The position numbers and the translations under genes are program-made. The notes below the pieces were generated by a model. It was not told where the DNA came from. It was given only the letters and a program-made list of their open reading frames with translations, and searched no databases. A stretch of DNA of 64,000 nt from Thiomicrorhabdus chilensis DSM 12352. Its GTDB lineage: Bacteria; Pseudomonadota; Gammaproteobacteria; Thiomicrospirales; Thiomicrospiraceae. This document shows positions 54,375-62,256 of the stretch, one piece after another. Each line of letters begins with the position of its first letter. The stretch's first letter is position 1. Location of the stretch: positions 541,026 to 605,025 of the forward strand of contig NZ_KI519609.1 of assembly GCF_000483485.1 (NCBI RefSeq). The letters are read 5' to 3'.

Positions 54375-55211
54375 ATGGGTGTGAAATTCACAAAAATGCA
54401 CGGTTTGGGGAACGACTTTATGGTGATTGACGCCATTAACCAGTCGGTTGAATTGGGTTCTGAGCAAGTGCGACTCTGGTCGAATCGGAATTTCGGCATC
54501 GGTTTTGATCAGCTGTTACTGGTGGAGTCGACCCAGACTCCGGGTGTCGATTTCCGTTATCGGATTTTCAATGCCGACGGCTCAGAGGTTCAACAGTGCG
54601 GTAATGGTGCCCGCTGTTTCGCCAAGTTTGTCTATGACAAAGGCTTGACCGACAAGACCGAAATCACGGTGGAGACCGCGTCGGGAATCATTGTGCTTTA
54701 TGTCGAAGACAATGGCTGGATTCGTGTCAATATGGGGCCGCCAAATTTTCTGCCACATAGTTTGCCTTTGTCTGTCCCGAGTGAGCAGGAGACTTACGAG
54801 CTCAAGGTGGATGGCGAATCCTTTGAAGTGGGCGCGGTCTCTATGGGCAATCCGCATGCAGTGTTGCGCGTAACCGATATCCGTCAGGCTCCGGTCAACC
54901 AGTATGGCCCCGCGCTGGAATCCCACGCGCTGTTTCCCGAACGTGTTAATGTCGGTTTTGCCGAACGGGTGGACGACACCCATATCAAATTGCGAGTTTA
55001 TGAACGCGGAGCCGCCGAAACCCTGGCGTGCGGTACCGGAGCCTGTGCGGCCATGGTCGTCTACCGCAACTGGAACGAGGTGGCGGATGAAGTGACGGTC
55101 TCCTTGCCCGGAGGTGACTTGATTGTATCGTGGAGTGGAGACCGATCCGAGCCCGTATGGATGACCGGGCCCGCCATCACCGTGTTTGAGGGGGAAACGA
55201 CCGATGTCTAG
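54375..55211 (+). CDS. dapF: Diaminopimelate epimerase
   Basis: 278 residues, two DAP-epimerase halves; catalytic cysteines in VQQCGNGARC (about 77) and TLACGTGACA (about 221); N-terminal FTKMHGLGNDFMVID. Makes meso-diaminopimelate for lysine and peptidoglycan. Overlaps the DUF484 gene by eight bases. Confidence 0.97.
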   Translation: MGVKFTKMHGLGNDFMVIDAINQSVELGSEQVRLWSNRNFGIGFDQLLLVESTQTPGVDFRYRIFNADGSEVQQCGNGARCFAKFVYDKGLTDKTEITVETASGIIVLYVEDNGWIRVNMGPPNFLPHSLPLSVPSEQETYELKVDGESFEVGAVSMGNPHAVLRVTDIRQAPVNQYGPALESHALFPERVNVGFAERVDDTHIKLRVYERGAAETLACGTGACAAMVVYRNWNEVADEVTVSLPGGDLIVSWSGDRSEPVWMTGPAITVFEGETTDV

Positions 55212-55881
55212 TTTGCTCAATGATATCCATGAAGAGGATGTCGCCAATTTCCTGAACCGTAACCGTGAATTCTTCCATGTGTTTCCCAATCTTTTGGATG
55301 AGTTGAGCATTCCGCATCCCGAGACCGGCAAGGCGGTTTCCCTGTTGGAGCGCCAGATTTACCAATTGCGCAAACAGCGTGATGAACTGCAGGTGGAAGT
55401 CGATACTTTGATTAATATCGCCGGTGAAAACGGCCAGCTGTTTCATAAGGTTAAGGAGTTCACCAAAAGCTTGATGGCGTGCCGGACTGAGCAGGCGGCG
55501 GTGAACTGCATCATCCAAGAGATGAACCAGCGCTTTGACGTCGAGGAGGTCGCCTTGGTTTCCTGGGAGGTGCCAAGTCAAAGTTTGCATGGCATCACTC
55601 AACTGGGTATCAGTCAGACCTGGGTGGAAACGCTTAAAGCGACTTTGCAGCCCCAAGAGCCTGCTTGCGGATTACTTGAGGACGAATGGCAAAAAGGTTT
55701 GTTTCACAGTCATGAACCGATGCAATCGGTATGTTTGCTGCCACTGGGTGAAAAGCGGGTCTGGGGTGTGCTTGCATTGGGCAGCACCACCGATCGCTTT
55801 CATCCGAACCTGGGCACCTATTTCTTGAAAATCATGGCAGAGATGGTCACGGCACGCCTATGTCACCTTTTCAATGATTGA
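55204..55881 (+). CDS. DUF484 family protein (GAF-like)
   Basis: 225 residues. N-terminal DUF484 signature (DVANFLNRNREFFHVFPNLLDEL), coiled coil (LLERQIYQLRKQRDELQVEV) and GAF-like C-terminus. Almost always between dapF and xerC in gammaproteobacteria; role unknown. ATG 55204 is chosen because the family begins just before this signature. Confidence 0.93.
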   Translation: MSSLLNDIHEEDVANFLNRNREFFHVFPNLLDELSIPHPETGKAVSLLERQIYQLRKQRDELQVEVDTLINIAGENGQLFHKVKEFTKSLMACRTEQAAVNCIIQEMNQRFDVEEVALVSWEVPSQSLHGITQLGISQTWVETLKATLQPQEPACGLLEDEWQKGLFHSHEPMQSVCLLPLGEKRVWGVLALGSTTDRFHPNLGTYFLKIMAEMVTARLCHLFND

Positions 55882-55899
55882 AAAGACACGGGGCTCCAA

Positions 55900-56835
55900 A
55901 TGCAGGCGTTGAAACAGTTTTTACACAGTTTGTCGGTGCAAAACCGATCTGCGCACACGATTTCAAACTACCGGCGTGATGTGGAGATGTTTTTGGCGTT
56001 TTATCTGACCGGAGAAACCGAGGTCAAACGCACAGGAGAACAAGCCGAGCGGTTAAGTCAGTTCAACGGTTGGTCGACGATTCCTTCAGACGCCATACGT
56101 TCGTTTTTGGGCGACCGGGTGCAGCAAGGCATCAGCGCGCGTACTTTGGCCCGCCAACTTTCCGCCATCCGCTCGTTTTATGATTTTTTGCTGTTGGAGG
56201 ACAAGGTCACAAAAAATCCGGCAAAGGGAATCAGAGCCCCCAAACAACCCCAGCCTTTACCTAAAAGTCTTGATGTGGATTGGACCCGTAAACTATTGGA
56301 ACAGCCATTGAATAGTTGGCAAGATGTGCGCGATCAGGCAATTTTTGAACTGCTCTATTCGGCAGGCCTGCGTGTTTCCGAATGCACTGACCTGGATTTG
56401 ACGCCCGGCCTGGATCAGCTCGATTCTGGCTGGGTGAGGGTAATGGGGAAAGGCCAGAAGGCGCGATTGGCTCCGGTGGGTTCCAAGGCTCAGGAGGCGA
56501 TTCATCATTGGTTGGATATCCGCAAAGATTACGCCCAAGCCGACGAGCGGTCGGTATTCGTAAACCGTCAGGGTGAGCGTTTAAGTGTGCGCAGTGTGCA
56601 AAAACGCCTCGATCAACGCACACTTCAAGCCGGTCTGCCCACCAAAATGTCGCCGCATCGTTTGCGTCATGCCTGCGCCACCCATGTGTTGGAATCCAGT
56701 GGCGACTTGCGCGCTGTACAGGAGATGCTTGGTCACGCCAACCTTTCGACTACACAAATCTACACCAAACTTGACCTACAGCACCTCGCCCAGGTTTACG
56801 ACCAGGCGCATCCCCGAGCCAAAAAAGGCAAATAG
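55900..56835 (+). CDS. xerC: Site-specific tyrosine recombinase XerC
   Basis: 311 residues: SAM-like N-terminal core-binding domain (about 1-110) and catalytic domain with Arg in SAGLRVSE, HRLRHACATH, HANLSTTQIY (catalytic Tyr about 287) all intact. With XerD it resolves chromosome dimers at dif. A 160-bp MITE-like element abuts its TAG stop. Confidence 0.96.
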   Translation: MQALKQFLHSLSVQNRSAHTISNYRRDVEMFLAFYLTGETEVKRTGEQAERLSQFNGWSTIPSDAIRSFLGDRVQQGISARTLARQLSAIRSFYDFLLLEDKVTKNPAKGIRAPKQPQPLPKSLDVDWTRKLLEQPLNSWQDVRDQAIFELLYSAGLRVSECTDLDLTPGLDQLDSGWVRVMGKGQKARLAPVGSKAQEAIHHWLDIRKDYAQADERSVFVNRQGERLSVRSVQKRLDQRTLQAGLPTKMSPHRLRHACATHVLESSGDLRAVQEMLGHANLSTTQIYTKLDLQHLAQVYDQAHPRAKKGK

Positions 56836-56994
56836 AGAGCTTTGCACGAGGTGAATCCACAGCTAAAAATGGCTAAAATTCGTCTACTCTGCGTTGAAAA
56901 ACTTGCCAATAGCTGGCTATTGACTGCGTTTTTCGCCTCAATCAACCAATTTTTTCCTCATTTTTCTTTCGCGCCCCACTCGTGCAAAGCTCTC
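56835..56994. mobile_element. MITE-like element with 16-bp terminal inverted repeats
   Basis: GAGAGCTTTGCACGAG (56835-56850) and its perfect reverse complement (56979-56994) bound a 160-bp non-coding unit. The pentamer AAATA flanks both ends (56830-56834, 56995-56999), a likely target-site duplication. An inner palindrome CAATAGC/GCTATTG lies at the centre. No transposase is encoded. The element begins at the last base of the xerC stop codon, leaving the protein intact. Confidence 0.7.
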
Positions 56995-57128
56995 AAATAA
57001 GATTTTTAGCTTAAATTTAGTCTTTAAAATTCATTGTCTTAGTTAATTTTTTAGGTTTGATCGGTCTTTTATTGGATTTTTAAATATGTTAAATTGCGTA
57101 TTAGGTTTATCCAAAGAGAGGGTAGGTT

Positions 57129-57650
57129 ATGCGCAAGACTCAGTCTGGATTCACTCTGGTGGAGTTGGCGATGGTTTTGGTGATTGTGTCGCTGTTGTTG
57201 GGGTCGGTTATCAAGGTACGTTCGATGATTGACAACGGCCGCATCAAAGCCGATATCAAGGCGCTTAAGGAATTTTGGGTGATGTCGATGCTCTATCGTG
57301 ACCGCTATCACCGTTTGCCTGGCGAAGACCTAAATCATCCTGGACGGTTTAAAACCGTTCTGTCTACGGATTCAGCGGCCAGTGAAGGTCTGTTTTACGA
57401 TTTGCATCAGGCCGGTTTTGCCAAAATGCTGTCGCCGAAACCGGCAATCGGTTCGGCATTCAAAGCCACATGGGGTGGCAGCAGTGGCGCTAACTACGGA
57501 TTGATTGCCGGTCAAAATCAAGTCTGCATTACCCAGATCGAGGTCGACCTCGCCGAATCGATTGAAAGACAGTTGGACGAAGGCGATCGCTCTCAAGGCG
57601 ATGTTGAATACACCTTGAACGGCTCACAGCTTTGTATGGCTATGAACTGA
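57129..57650 (+). CDS. Type IV prepilin-like protein
   Basis: 173 residues with short leader MRKTQSG and prepilin motif G/FTLVELAMVLVIVSLLLGSV. The soluble part has two cysteines near the C-terminus (QVCITQ, QLCMAMN) that could form a pilin D-loop. It is distinct from the T2SS pseudopilins, and 10-20 kb from them, so its machine is unknown. It sits between xerC and hslV, where no pilin is usual. AAAGAGAGGG precedes the ATG. Confidence 0.82.
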   Translation: MRKTQSGFTLVELAMVLVIVSLLLGSVIKVRSMIDNGRIKADIKALKEFWVMSMLYRDRYHRLPGEDLNHPGRFKTVLSTDSAASEGLFYDLHQAGFAKMLSPKPAIGSAFKATWGGSSGANYGLIAGQNQVCITQIEVDLAESIERQLDEGDRSQGDVEYTLNGSQLCMAMN

Positions 57651-57807
57651 TTGCTGAAGAAGTAAATCCGTCACGGCGTTGCTTCCTATCAGGTTTTAAA
57701 CCAGCAGGCCTGTCTATTTTCTGTGATGGCACTTGGGTAAATGTTTTATCTCTTGTCAGGTTTTCATTTAGAATAGCGTGCATTACGCAAGACAAAAGGA
57801 TTGGACT

Positions 57808-58350
57808 ATGTCATTTAGAGGAACAACGATTTTATGTGCAAAACGCCATGGCGAAATGGTGATTGGTGGTGATGGACAGGTTACCCTGGGTCATGTCGTC
57901 ATGAAAGGCAATGCGCGTAAGGTTCGCCGTCTCTATAACGGACAGGTTTTGGCGGGTTTCGCCGGAGCGACCGCGGATGCCTTTACCCTGTTTGAACGTT
58001 TTGAAGGACGTTTGCAGACACATAATGGTCAGCTGATGCGTGCTGCTGTGGAGATGGCCAAGGATTGGCGCACCGACCGCGCATTGCGCAAACTTGAAGC
58101 GATGATGCTGGTGGCGGATGAAGAGAACATGTTGTTGATCTCCGGTACCGGGGATGTCATTGAACCGCAGGACGATTTTATCGCCATCGGCTCGGGTGGC
58201 AGTTACGCACACTCGGCCGCCCAGGCGTTGATGGAAAATACTGAACTGTCCGCTCTGGATGTGGTGGAGAAGTCCCTGCATATTGCGGCGGACTTGTGTA
58301 TCTATACCAATCATAATTTGACCATTGAGTCGCTGGGTTCTAAAAAATAG
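57808..58350 (+). CDS. hslV: ATP-dependent protease peptidase subunit HslV (ClpQ)
   Basis: 180 residues; N-terminal threonine active site in [12 protein letters not shown] (mature protein starts at TTILC), and the [14 protein letters not shown] proteasome-like motif. ATG 57808 gives the short propeptide expected for the family; the longer frame from 57778 does not. Partner gene hslU is on the opposite strand at 52916-54235. Confidence 0.95.
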   Translation: MSFRGTTILCAKRHGEMVIGGDGQVTLGHVVMKGNARKVRRLYNGQVLAGFAGATADAFTLFERFEGRLQTHNGQLMRAAVEMAKDWRTDRALRKLEAMMLVADEENMLLISGTGDVIEPQDDFIAIGSGGSYAHSAAQALMENTELSALDVVEKSLHIAADLCIYTNHNLTIESLGSKK

Positions 58351-58357
58351 AACCCAG
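58333..58357 (+). terminator. Hairpin at the hslV stop
   Basis: CTGGGTTCTA and TAGAACCCAG form a 10-bp stem with an AAAAA loop over the hslV stop codon. No T-run follows, so it may only weaken read-through into the next gene, 28 bases on. Confidence 0.4.
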
Positions 58358-58384
58358 AAACCATAATACTTTAGGAGTTTAAGC

Positions 58385-58948
58385 ATGGAAAACAAACCTG
58401 TGGAACCTTGTTCAACCGAAGAGCACAAGCCGAGTAAGGCGGAAGTCTATTTTGAAGCGGCTTTGTGGAATAGCCGTTTTGTGGTGTTGGTCGCCGTCAT
58501 CGCCAGCTTGATCACCGCCTTTGGGGTCTTTTACCTGACTTCGGTGGACATCTTCTATACGATTTCGCATCTGACCCATTACCACGAGTTGGACGACGCT
58601 GGACGCGCTATGCTAAAAGCGCAAACGGTCGCGCATGTGGTCGGGTCGGTCGACGGCTTCTTGTTGGGCGCAATCCTGTTGATTTTCTCTTTGGGTCTGT
58701 ACGAACTCTTTATTTCCAAAATCGACATTGCCGGCACCAAACACGGAGCCAGCAATATTTTGTTTATCAACTCGCTGGATGACTTGAAAGACCGTTTGGC
58801 CAAAGTGATTGTGCTGATTCTGATCGTAATGTTTTTCGAACAGGCCATTTTCCTCAAGCCGACCGAGCCGCTGGAGTTGTTGTATTACTCCTTGGCAATC
58901 ATGCTGGTGGCTCTGGCTTTGTACCTTTCTCATAAAGCCTACCACTAA
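58385..58948 (+). CDS. YqhA/UPF0114-family membrane protein
   Basis: 187 residues with about four membrane helices (about 30-52, 83-106, 130-150, 160-180). The segments DGFLLGAILLIFSLGLYELFISK and LKDRLAKVIVLILIVMFFE are typical of UPF0114. Function unknown. AGGAG precedes the ATG. Confidence 0.85.
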   Translation: MENKPVEPCSTEEHKPSKAEVYFEAALWNSRFVVLVAVIASLITAFGVFYLTSVDIFYTISHLTHYHELDDAGRAMLKAQTVAHVVGSVDGFLLGAILLIFSLGLYELFISKIDIAGTKHGASNILFINSLDDLKDRLAKVIVLILIVMFFEQAIFLKPTEPLELLYYSLAIMLVALALYLSHKAYH

Positions 58949-58973
58949 CCGGCTCGATTGACCGAGTTTCTAT

Positions 58974-58997
58974 AAGCCCCTTGAATGGGGCTTTTTT
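58974..58997 (+). terminator. Rho-independent terminator
   Basis: AAGCCCC, loop TTGAAT, GGGGCTT and a T-run, 26 bases after the YqhA-like gene. Confidence 0.9.
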
Positions 58998-59109
58998 AAT
59001 GCCTGTCGAATAAGACATTGTTGTTCACCAATTATATCGTTTTCGGGTTGTAAATATTCGATGCTAAAGGGAGCGCTTAAACCCAAAATGTTTTATCCAT
59101 TAAACTTTA

Positions 59110-59127
59110 TGTACAATCTGCTGTACA
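59110..59127 (+). promoter_or_regulatory. yefM-yoeB: YefM-type paired operator
   Basis: Two TGTACA palindromes (59110-59115, 59122-59127) have centres 12 bp apart. This is the arrangement known for the YefM/YoeB autoregulatory operator of E. coli. It ends 42 bases before the antitoxin start. Confidence 0.78.
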
Positions 59128-59169
59128 TGTAGGATAATGGCATTTTAATTCAATATTAGGGGTACCCTA

Positions 59170-59424
59170 ATGCAAGTCGTAAGCTATACCGATGCTAGGA
59201 ACAGTTTAAAAACCGTTTTAGATTCCGTTGTTGAAAATGCCGATTTCACCATTATCACGCGCAGAGATGCCGAAAACGCCGTTGTCATGTCCCAAGATTA
59301 CTTTGATAGTTTGATGGAGACGGTACACTTACTGAAATCCCCAGCTAATGCTGCCCACCTGAAGGAATCGATTGAACAGTACCGTTCAGGAAAAATGATT
59401 CAAAAAGGGCTCATTGATGATTGA
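59170..59424 (+). CDS. yefM: Antitoxin YefM (Phd/YefM family)
   Basis: 84 residues. The Phd/YefM N-terminal DNA-binding fold starts VVSYTDARNSLKTVLDSV and continues NAVVMSQDYFDSLMET; the C-terminal tail (EQYRSGKMIQKGLID) wraps the toxin. AGGGG precedes the ATG. Overlaps the toxin gene by eight bases; autoregulation likely through the TGTACA pair upstream. Confidence 0.93.
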   Translation: MQVVSYTDARNSLKTVLDSVVENADFTIITRRDAENAVVMSQDYFDSLMETVHLLKSPANAAHLKESIEQYRSGKMIQKGLIDD

Positions 59425-59677
59425 GCTACTGGCTTGGACTGAGAAAGCTTGGATTGATTATGAGTATTGGCAAACACAAGATAAAAAGACTTTGAAGCGG
59501 ATAAATAAACTCATTCGAGACATTATGCGTTCTCCATCTGAGGGAATAGGCAAGCCTGAACCGCTCAAAGAAAACCTTTCTGGGCTTTGGTCAAGGCGTA
59601 TTGATGAAACTAATCGGTTGGTCTATGCGATAGATAGCAGTCAAATAACCATTATCTCTTGCCGCTATCATTATTAG
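59417..59677 (+). CDS. yoeB: Toxin YoeB (RelE-superfamily mRNA interferase)
   Basis: 86 residues: WIDYEYWQTQDKKTLKRINKLI, PEPLKENLSGLWSRRI and the C-terminal ISCRYHY with the conserved Arg/His/Tyr catalytic end of YoeB. Cleaves mRNA in the ribosomal A site. ATG 59417 overlaps the antitoxin stop. Confidence 0.93.
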   Translation: MIELLAWTEKAWIDYEYWQTQDKKTLKRINKLIRDIMRSPSEGIGKPEPLKENLSGLWSRRIDETNRLVYAIDSSQITIISCRYHY

Positions 59678-59688
59678 AATTAGCTGGT

Positions 59689-59885
59689 TTAATCCAGAAT
59701 TGATTGGATTTCATGCATTAACTTTGGGAGCACGCCGCTGTTTTTCTCAAAGGCTTGCTGCGCTTTCTTTCCTTGCGAAATTTGTTTTTCTGGATTGTTT
59801 GCAAAGTCGATTAAGGTGTCTGCAGGCGTATTGCTATTTTCGACAACGTTCAGGGCATCATCCTGAATGAAGGTCTGCCCCTTTT
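59689..59885 (-). pseudogene. waaA: C-terminal remnant of a 3-deoxy-D-manno-octulosonate transferase gene (waaA/kdtA)
   Basis: A 60-odd-codon minus-strand frame without a start ends GVLPKLMHEIQSILD-stop. It resembles the extreme C-terminus of WaaA (for example QNQGALQRLLQLLE in E. coli). The N-terminal part is absent; mazF stops just before it. So an insertion of the MazEF/IS segment, or a deletion, has cut the gene. Identification rests on a short stretch. Confidence 0.5.
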
Positions 59886-60236
59886 TTAAACGATTTCTAA
59901 GGCACCGATAAGCGGAAGCAGTCTTTGTAACACAGCGTTTAAAACGCCGCTCTCAGATTGGGTGATGAACTTCGCCTTGCGTTCTTTCCAAGACAGTGTT
60001 TGCACCAGACTTGAAGCAACCACTGATGGTTTGCCTAAGTTTTTGAGTGGAACCTCGGTTAATCCACCTCGAATGCTTGTACTGATAGGGCAACAAATTA
60101 GCAATCCAGTTTGTTGATTATAAGCTTTGCTAGACAGTACAAATGCAGGTCGATATTTGCCTATCTCTTTGCCTTTAGTTGGCTCAAAATCCAGCCAAAT
60201 AATATCTTCTCTATCAGGAATGTAGTGGTCACTCAT
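59886..60236 (-). CDS. mazF: Toxin MazF (mRNA interferase)
   Basis: 116 residues of the MazF/PemK family: N-terminal GDIIWL-type strand (REDIIWLDFEP), KYRPAFVLSS, LLICCPISTSIRGGLTEVPL with conserved Arg/Ser/Thr active residues, and SLVQTLSW. Overlaps mazE by four bases. Confidence 0.92.
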   Translation of the reverse strand: MSDHYIPDREDIIWLDFEPTKGKEIGKYRPAFVLSSKAYNQQTGLLICCPISTSIRGGLTEVPLKNLGKPSVVASSLVQTLSWKERKAKFITQSESGVLNAVLQRLLPLIGALEIV

Positions 60237-60499
60237 TCAGTCCACTCGCTTTCCAAAGTAACGGGTACTAAGTCGCTGTGTGCTGTATTAGGATTCAGAC
60301 CAACAAGCAATTGCTCTTCGGTAAAAGGCAGTGGATTAATGCTTTGCTGTGCTTTTTTAACGGTAAACCCATCCTCTGAAATTTCTACGGTAACTGGTGT
60401 ATTTTCCTCAAAATGAGGAATATCTCTCATTAAGCCTGAAACCCTAAGTCCAAGCCCATTACCCCATTTTTGTATTTTAGTGTCTATTGCAATACTCAT
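60233..60499 (-). CDS. mazE: Antitoxin MazE (AbrB-type DNA-binding)
   Basis: 88 residues with the swapped-hairpin AbrB domain (IQKWGNGLGLRVSG) and acidic C-terminal tail. ATG 60499 is chosen with AGGGG nine bases upstream and because the fold begins there; the longer frame to 60529 is not needed. Confidence 0.92.
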   Translation of the reverse strand: MSIAIDTKIQKWGNGLGLRVSGLMRDIPHFEENTPVTVEISEDGFTVKKAQQSINPLPFTEEQLLVGLNPNTAHSDLVPVTLESEWTE

Positions 60500-60534
60500 A
60501 ACAACGGCCCCTATAATGTCGGCGTACATCTTTG

Positions 60535-60569
60535 TTTATACATTGTATAAATGTTTAATCTGTTAAACA
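60535..60569 (-). promoter_or_regulatory. Tandem inverted repeats upstream of mazEF
   Basis: TTTATAC-ATT-GTATAAA (60535-60551) and TGTTTAA-TCTG-TTAAACA (60552-60569) are adjacent perfect inverted repeats starting 36 bases upstream of mazE. They are probable autoregulatory operators overlapping the promoter. Confidence 0.6.
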
Positions 60570-60599
60570 AGTGCTTCTACCAACTTTTGCACAAAACGG

Positions 60600-60707
60600 G
60601 GCAGCATTAAGATTCGTCAAAACGGTGACCACTCCCCGCCCGTCGCCTAAAGGCTATGGGCGAGGCTTCTTGTTTCAACGTCCATAACAATCAAATTAAT
60701 GATTGAA
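60600..60707 (-). ncRNA. Candidate TnpB-associated omega/reRNA at the element right end
   Basis: The tract between the tnpB stop and the element edge contains the strong terminal hairpin. TnpB guide RNAs are made from the tnpB 3' end and right end, finishing with a guide copied from flanking DNA, here reading into the region before mazE. Inferred from position and hairpin only. Confidence 0.4.
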
Positions 60708-61847
60708 TTACACAGACTCCGCAAGCGAAAACGACAGTCCAGCCGCTTTAAGTTCAATCATGCCTTGCTTTAAATGGTTGATTGCCGCATTGACATCACG
60801 ATGATGGCGAGTTGAACAACTCGGACATAACCATTCACGGATATTTAGTGGCATTTCATCCATCTTATGACCACAGCATGAGCAGGTTTTAGAGCCTGCA
60901 AACCACTGCGAAAGCTTGTGCAGATAATGACCTTTGGCTTTTGCCTTATATTCCAGTTTGGAAATAAAACTATTCCATGCGGCATCACCGATTGCTTTAG
61001 CAAGATGTTTATTTTTCATCATATTCGAGGATTTCAACGTCTCGACAATGACCGCTTGGTTTTCGTCAACCAGTGTGCGAGAGAGTTTATGCTGAAAATC
61101 GTTGCGAATATTTCTGAGTTTTTCGTGAGCATTTGCCAGTACTCTTCGTGCTTTTGCACGATTGGCTGACCCCTTTTTCTTGCGTGACAACTGGCGCTGT
61201 TTACGCTTTAAGTTTCGTTCTGCACTTCTCAAATGGCGAGGATTTACCTCAACGTGACCATTTGAAGCAGTGAAGAAGTCCGTTAAACCCAAGTCCAGCC
61301 CAACGGCTGTTTTGATTGTTTGGACGGGTGCGGGTAGAGCAACACCTTCTTCTATCAAGATTGAAGCGTAATATTTGCCATTGGTTGTTTTTGATAACGT
61401 AATGCTTTTGACTTGGCCTTGGATATCACGATGGATTTTTGCTGGAATCGGTTGGCATTTAGGAATCTTAATCCAATCATCACCGACTGAAACATTGGTG
61501 CAGTGGTAGCTAGATTGCTTGCCATACTTGGATTTGAACCTTGGATAACGAGACTTTAATTTTGGATTAAAGAAGTTTTGAAACGCTTTATCAAGTTGAA
61601 TAACTCCTTGCTGCAATGCAATCGAGTCGTACTGCTTGAGCCATTGATATTTACGTGATTTTTTCGCTTTTGACAATAACGGCTTAATGTCCTTTAGTGG
61701 TTTTAAGCTAACACCTTTGACCTTATAGAAATGTGACTGAATCGCCAAACCTCGATTAAAAGCAAAACGTACCGCCCCAAACTGAGCATTTAAAAACTCA
61801 ATCTGTTCTTTGGTTGGGTAAATTCTGACTTTCGTTGCTTTTAACAT
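60708..61847 (-). CDS. tnpB: RNA-guided nuclease TnpB (IS605 OrfB)
   Basis: 379 residues. N-terminal domain (KATKVRIYPTKEQIEFLN), split RuvC with Asp in GLDLGLTDF, Glu in VIVETLKSSN and Asp in HRDVNAA, and the zinc ribbon CSCCGHK...CPSC. All catalytic residues are present, so it may be active. ATG 61847 is preferred; the longer frame overlaps the neighbouring gene. Confidence 0.92.
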   Translation of the reverse strand: MLKATKVRIYPTKEQIEFLNAQFGAVRFAFNRGLAIQSHFYKVKGVSLKPLKDIKPLLSKAKKSRKYQWLKQYDSIALQQGVIQLDKAFQNFFNPKLKSRYPRFKSKYGKQSSYHCTNVSVGDDWIKIPKCQPIPAKIHRDIQGQVKSITLSKTTNGKYYASILIEEGVALPAPVQTIKTAVGLDLGLTDFFTASNGHVEVNPRHLRSAERNLKRKQRQLSRKKKGSANRAKARRVLANAHEKLRNIRNDFQHKLSRTLVDENQAVIVETLKSSNMMKNKHLAKAIGDAAWNSFISKLEYKAKAKGHYLHKLSQWFAGSKTCSCCGHKMDEMPLNIREWLCPSCSTRHHRDVNAAINHLKQGMIELKAAGLSFSLAESV

Positions 61848-61857
61848 ACGCTTAATT

Positions 61858-62205
61858 CTATCGTTCACTCATCTGCTCAAGGCCCACCTTAAGAATACCT
61901 TGAGCTCTTCTGACCGCTCGAACATATTCAATATCTATAACATCATGATTGCAATTACATACTGCATCTTTTAGTTTTTTTGCTGTTTTTTTCTTAGGGA
62001 AAATATCAAAATCACTGCTGTTTATCCTCTCTATAAATTCATTGCAAGCCCCTTGTATATTCTCTCTCGGAGATATTTTAAGGTTTGCAGAATACATATA
62101 GCTAGTCAAAGTACCCAAATCAACTCTACCGCAATGCTCGCAAGAGAAAGTAACTCCTGGATTTCCCGTTTCTGTAAAACCTTTAATTTTAAACTGATAT
62201 TGCAT
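61858..62205 (-). CDS. Hitchhiking gene of unknown function inside the IS605 element
   Basis: 115 residues. N-terminal beta-rich part with a CxxC pair (FSCEHCGRVDLG), followed by a helical region with CNCNHDVIDIEYVRAVRRAQ. I do not recognise the family. AGGA precedes ATG 62205, and its stop is 10 bases from the tnpB start, so it is co-transcribed with tnpB and divergent from tnpA. IS605 elements normally hold only tnpA and tnpB here. Confidence 0.65.
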   Translation of the reverse strand: MQYQFKIKGFTETGNPGVTFSCEHCGRVDLGTLTSYMYSANLKISPRENIQGACNEFIERINSSDFDIFPKKKTAKKLKDAVCNCNHDVIDIEYVRAVRRAQGILKVGLEQMSER

Positions 62206-62256
62206 TATTCAGTGTTCCTGCTTAATATTCTTCATCTATAAGCTATTAAAGAGGCA

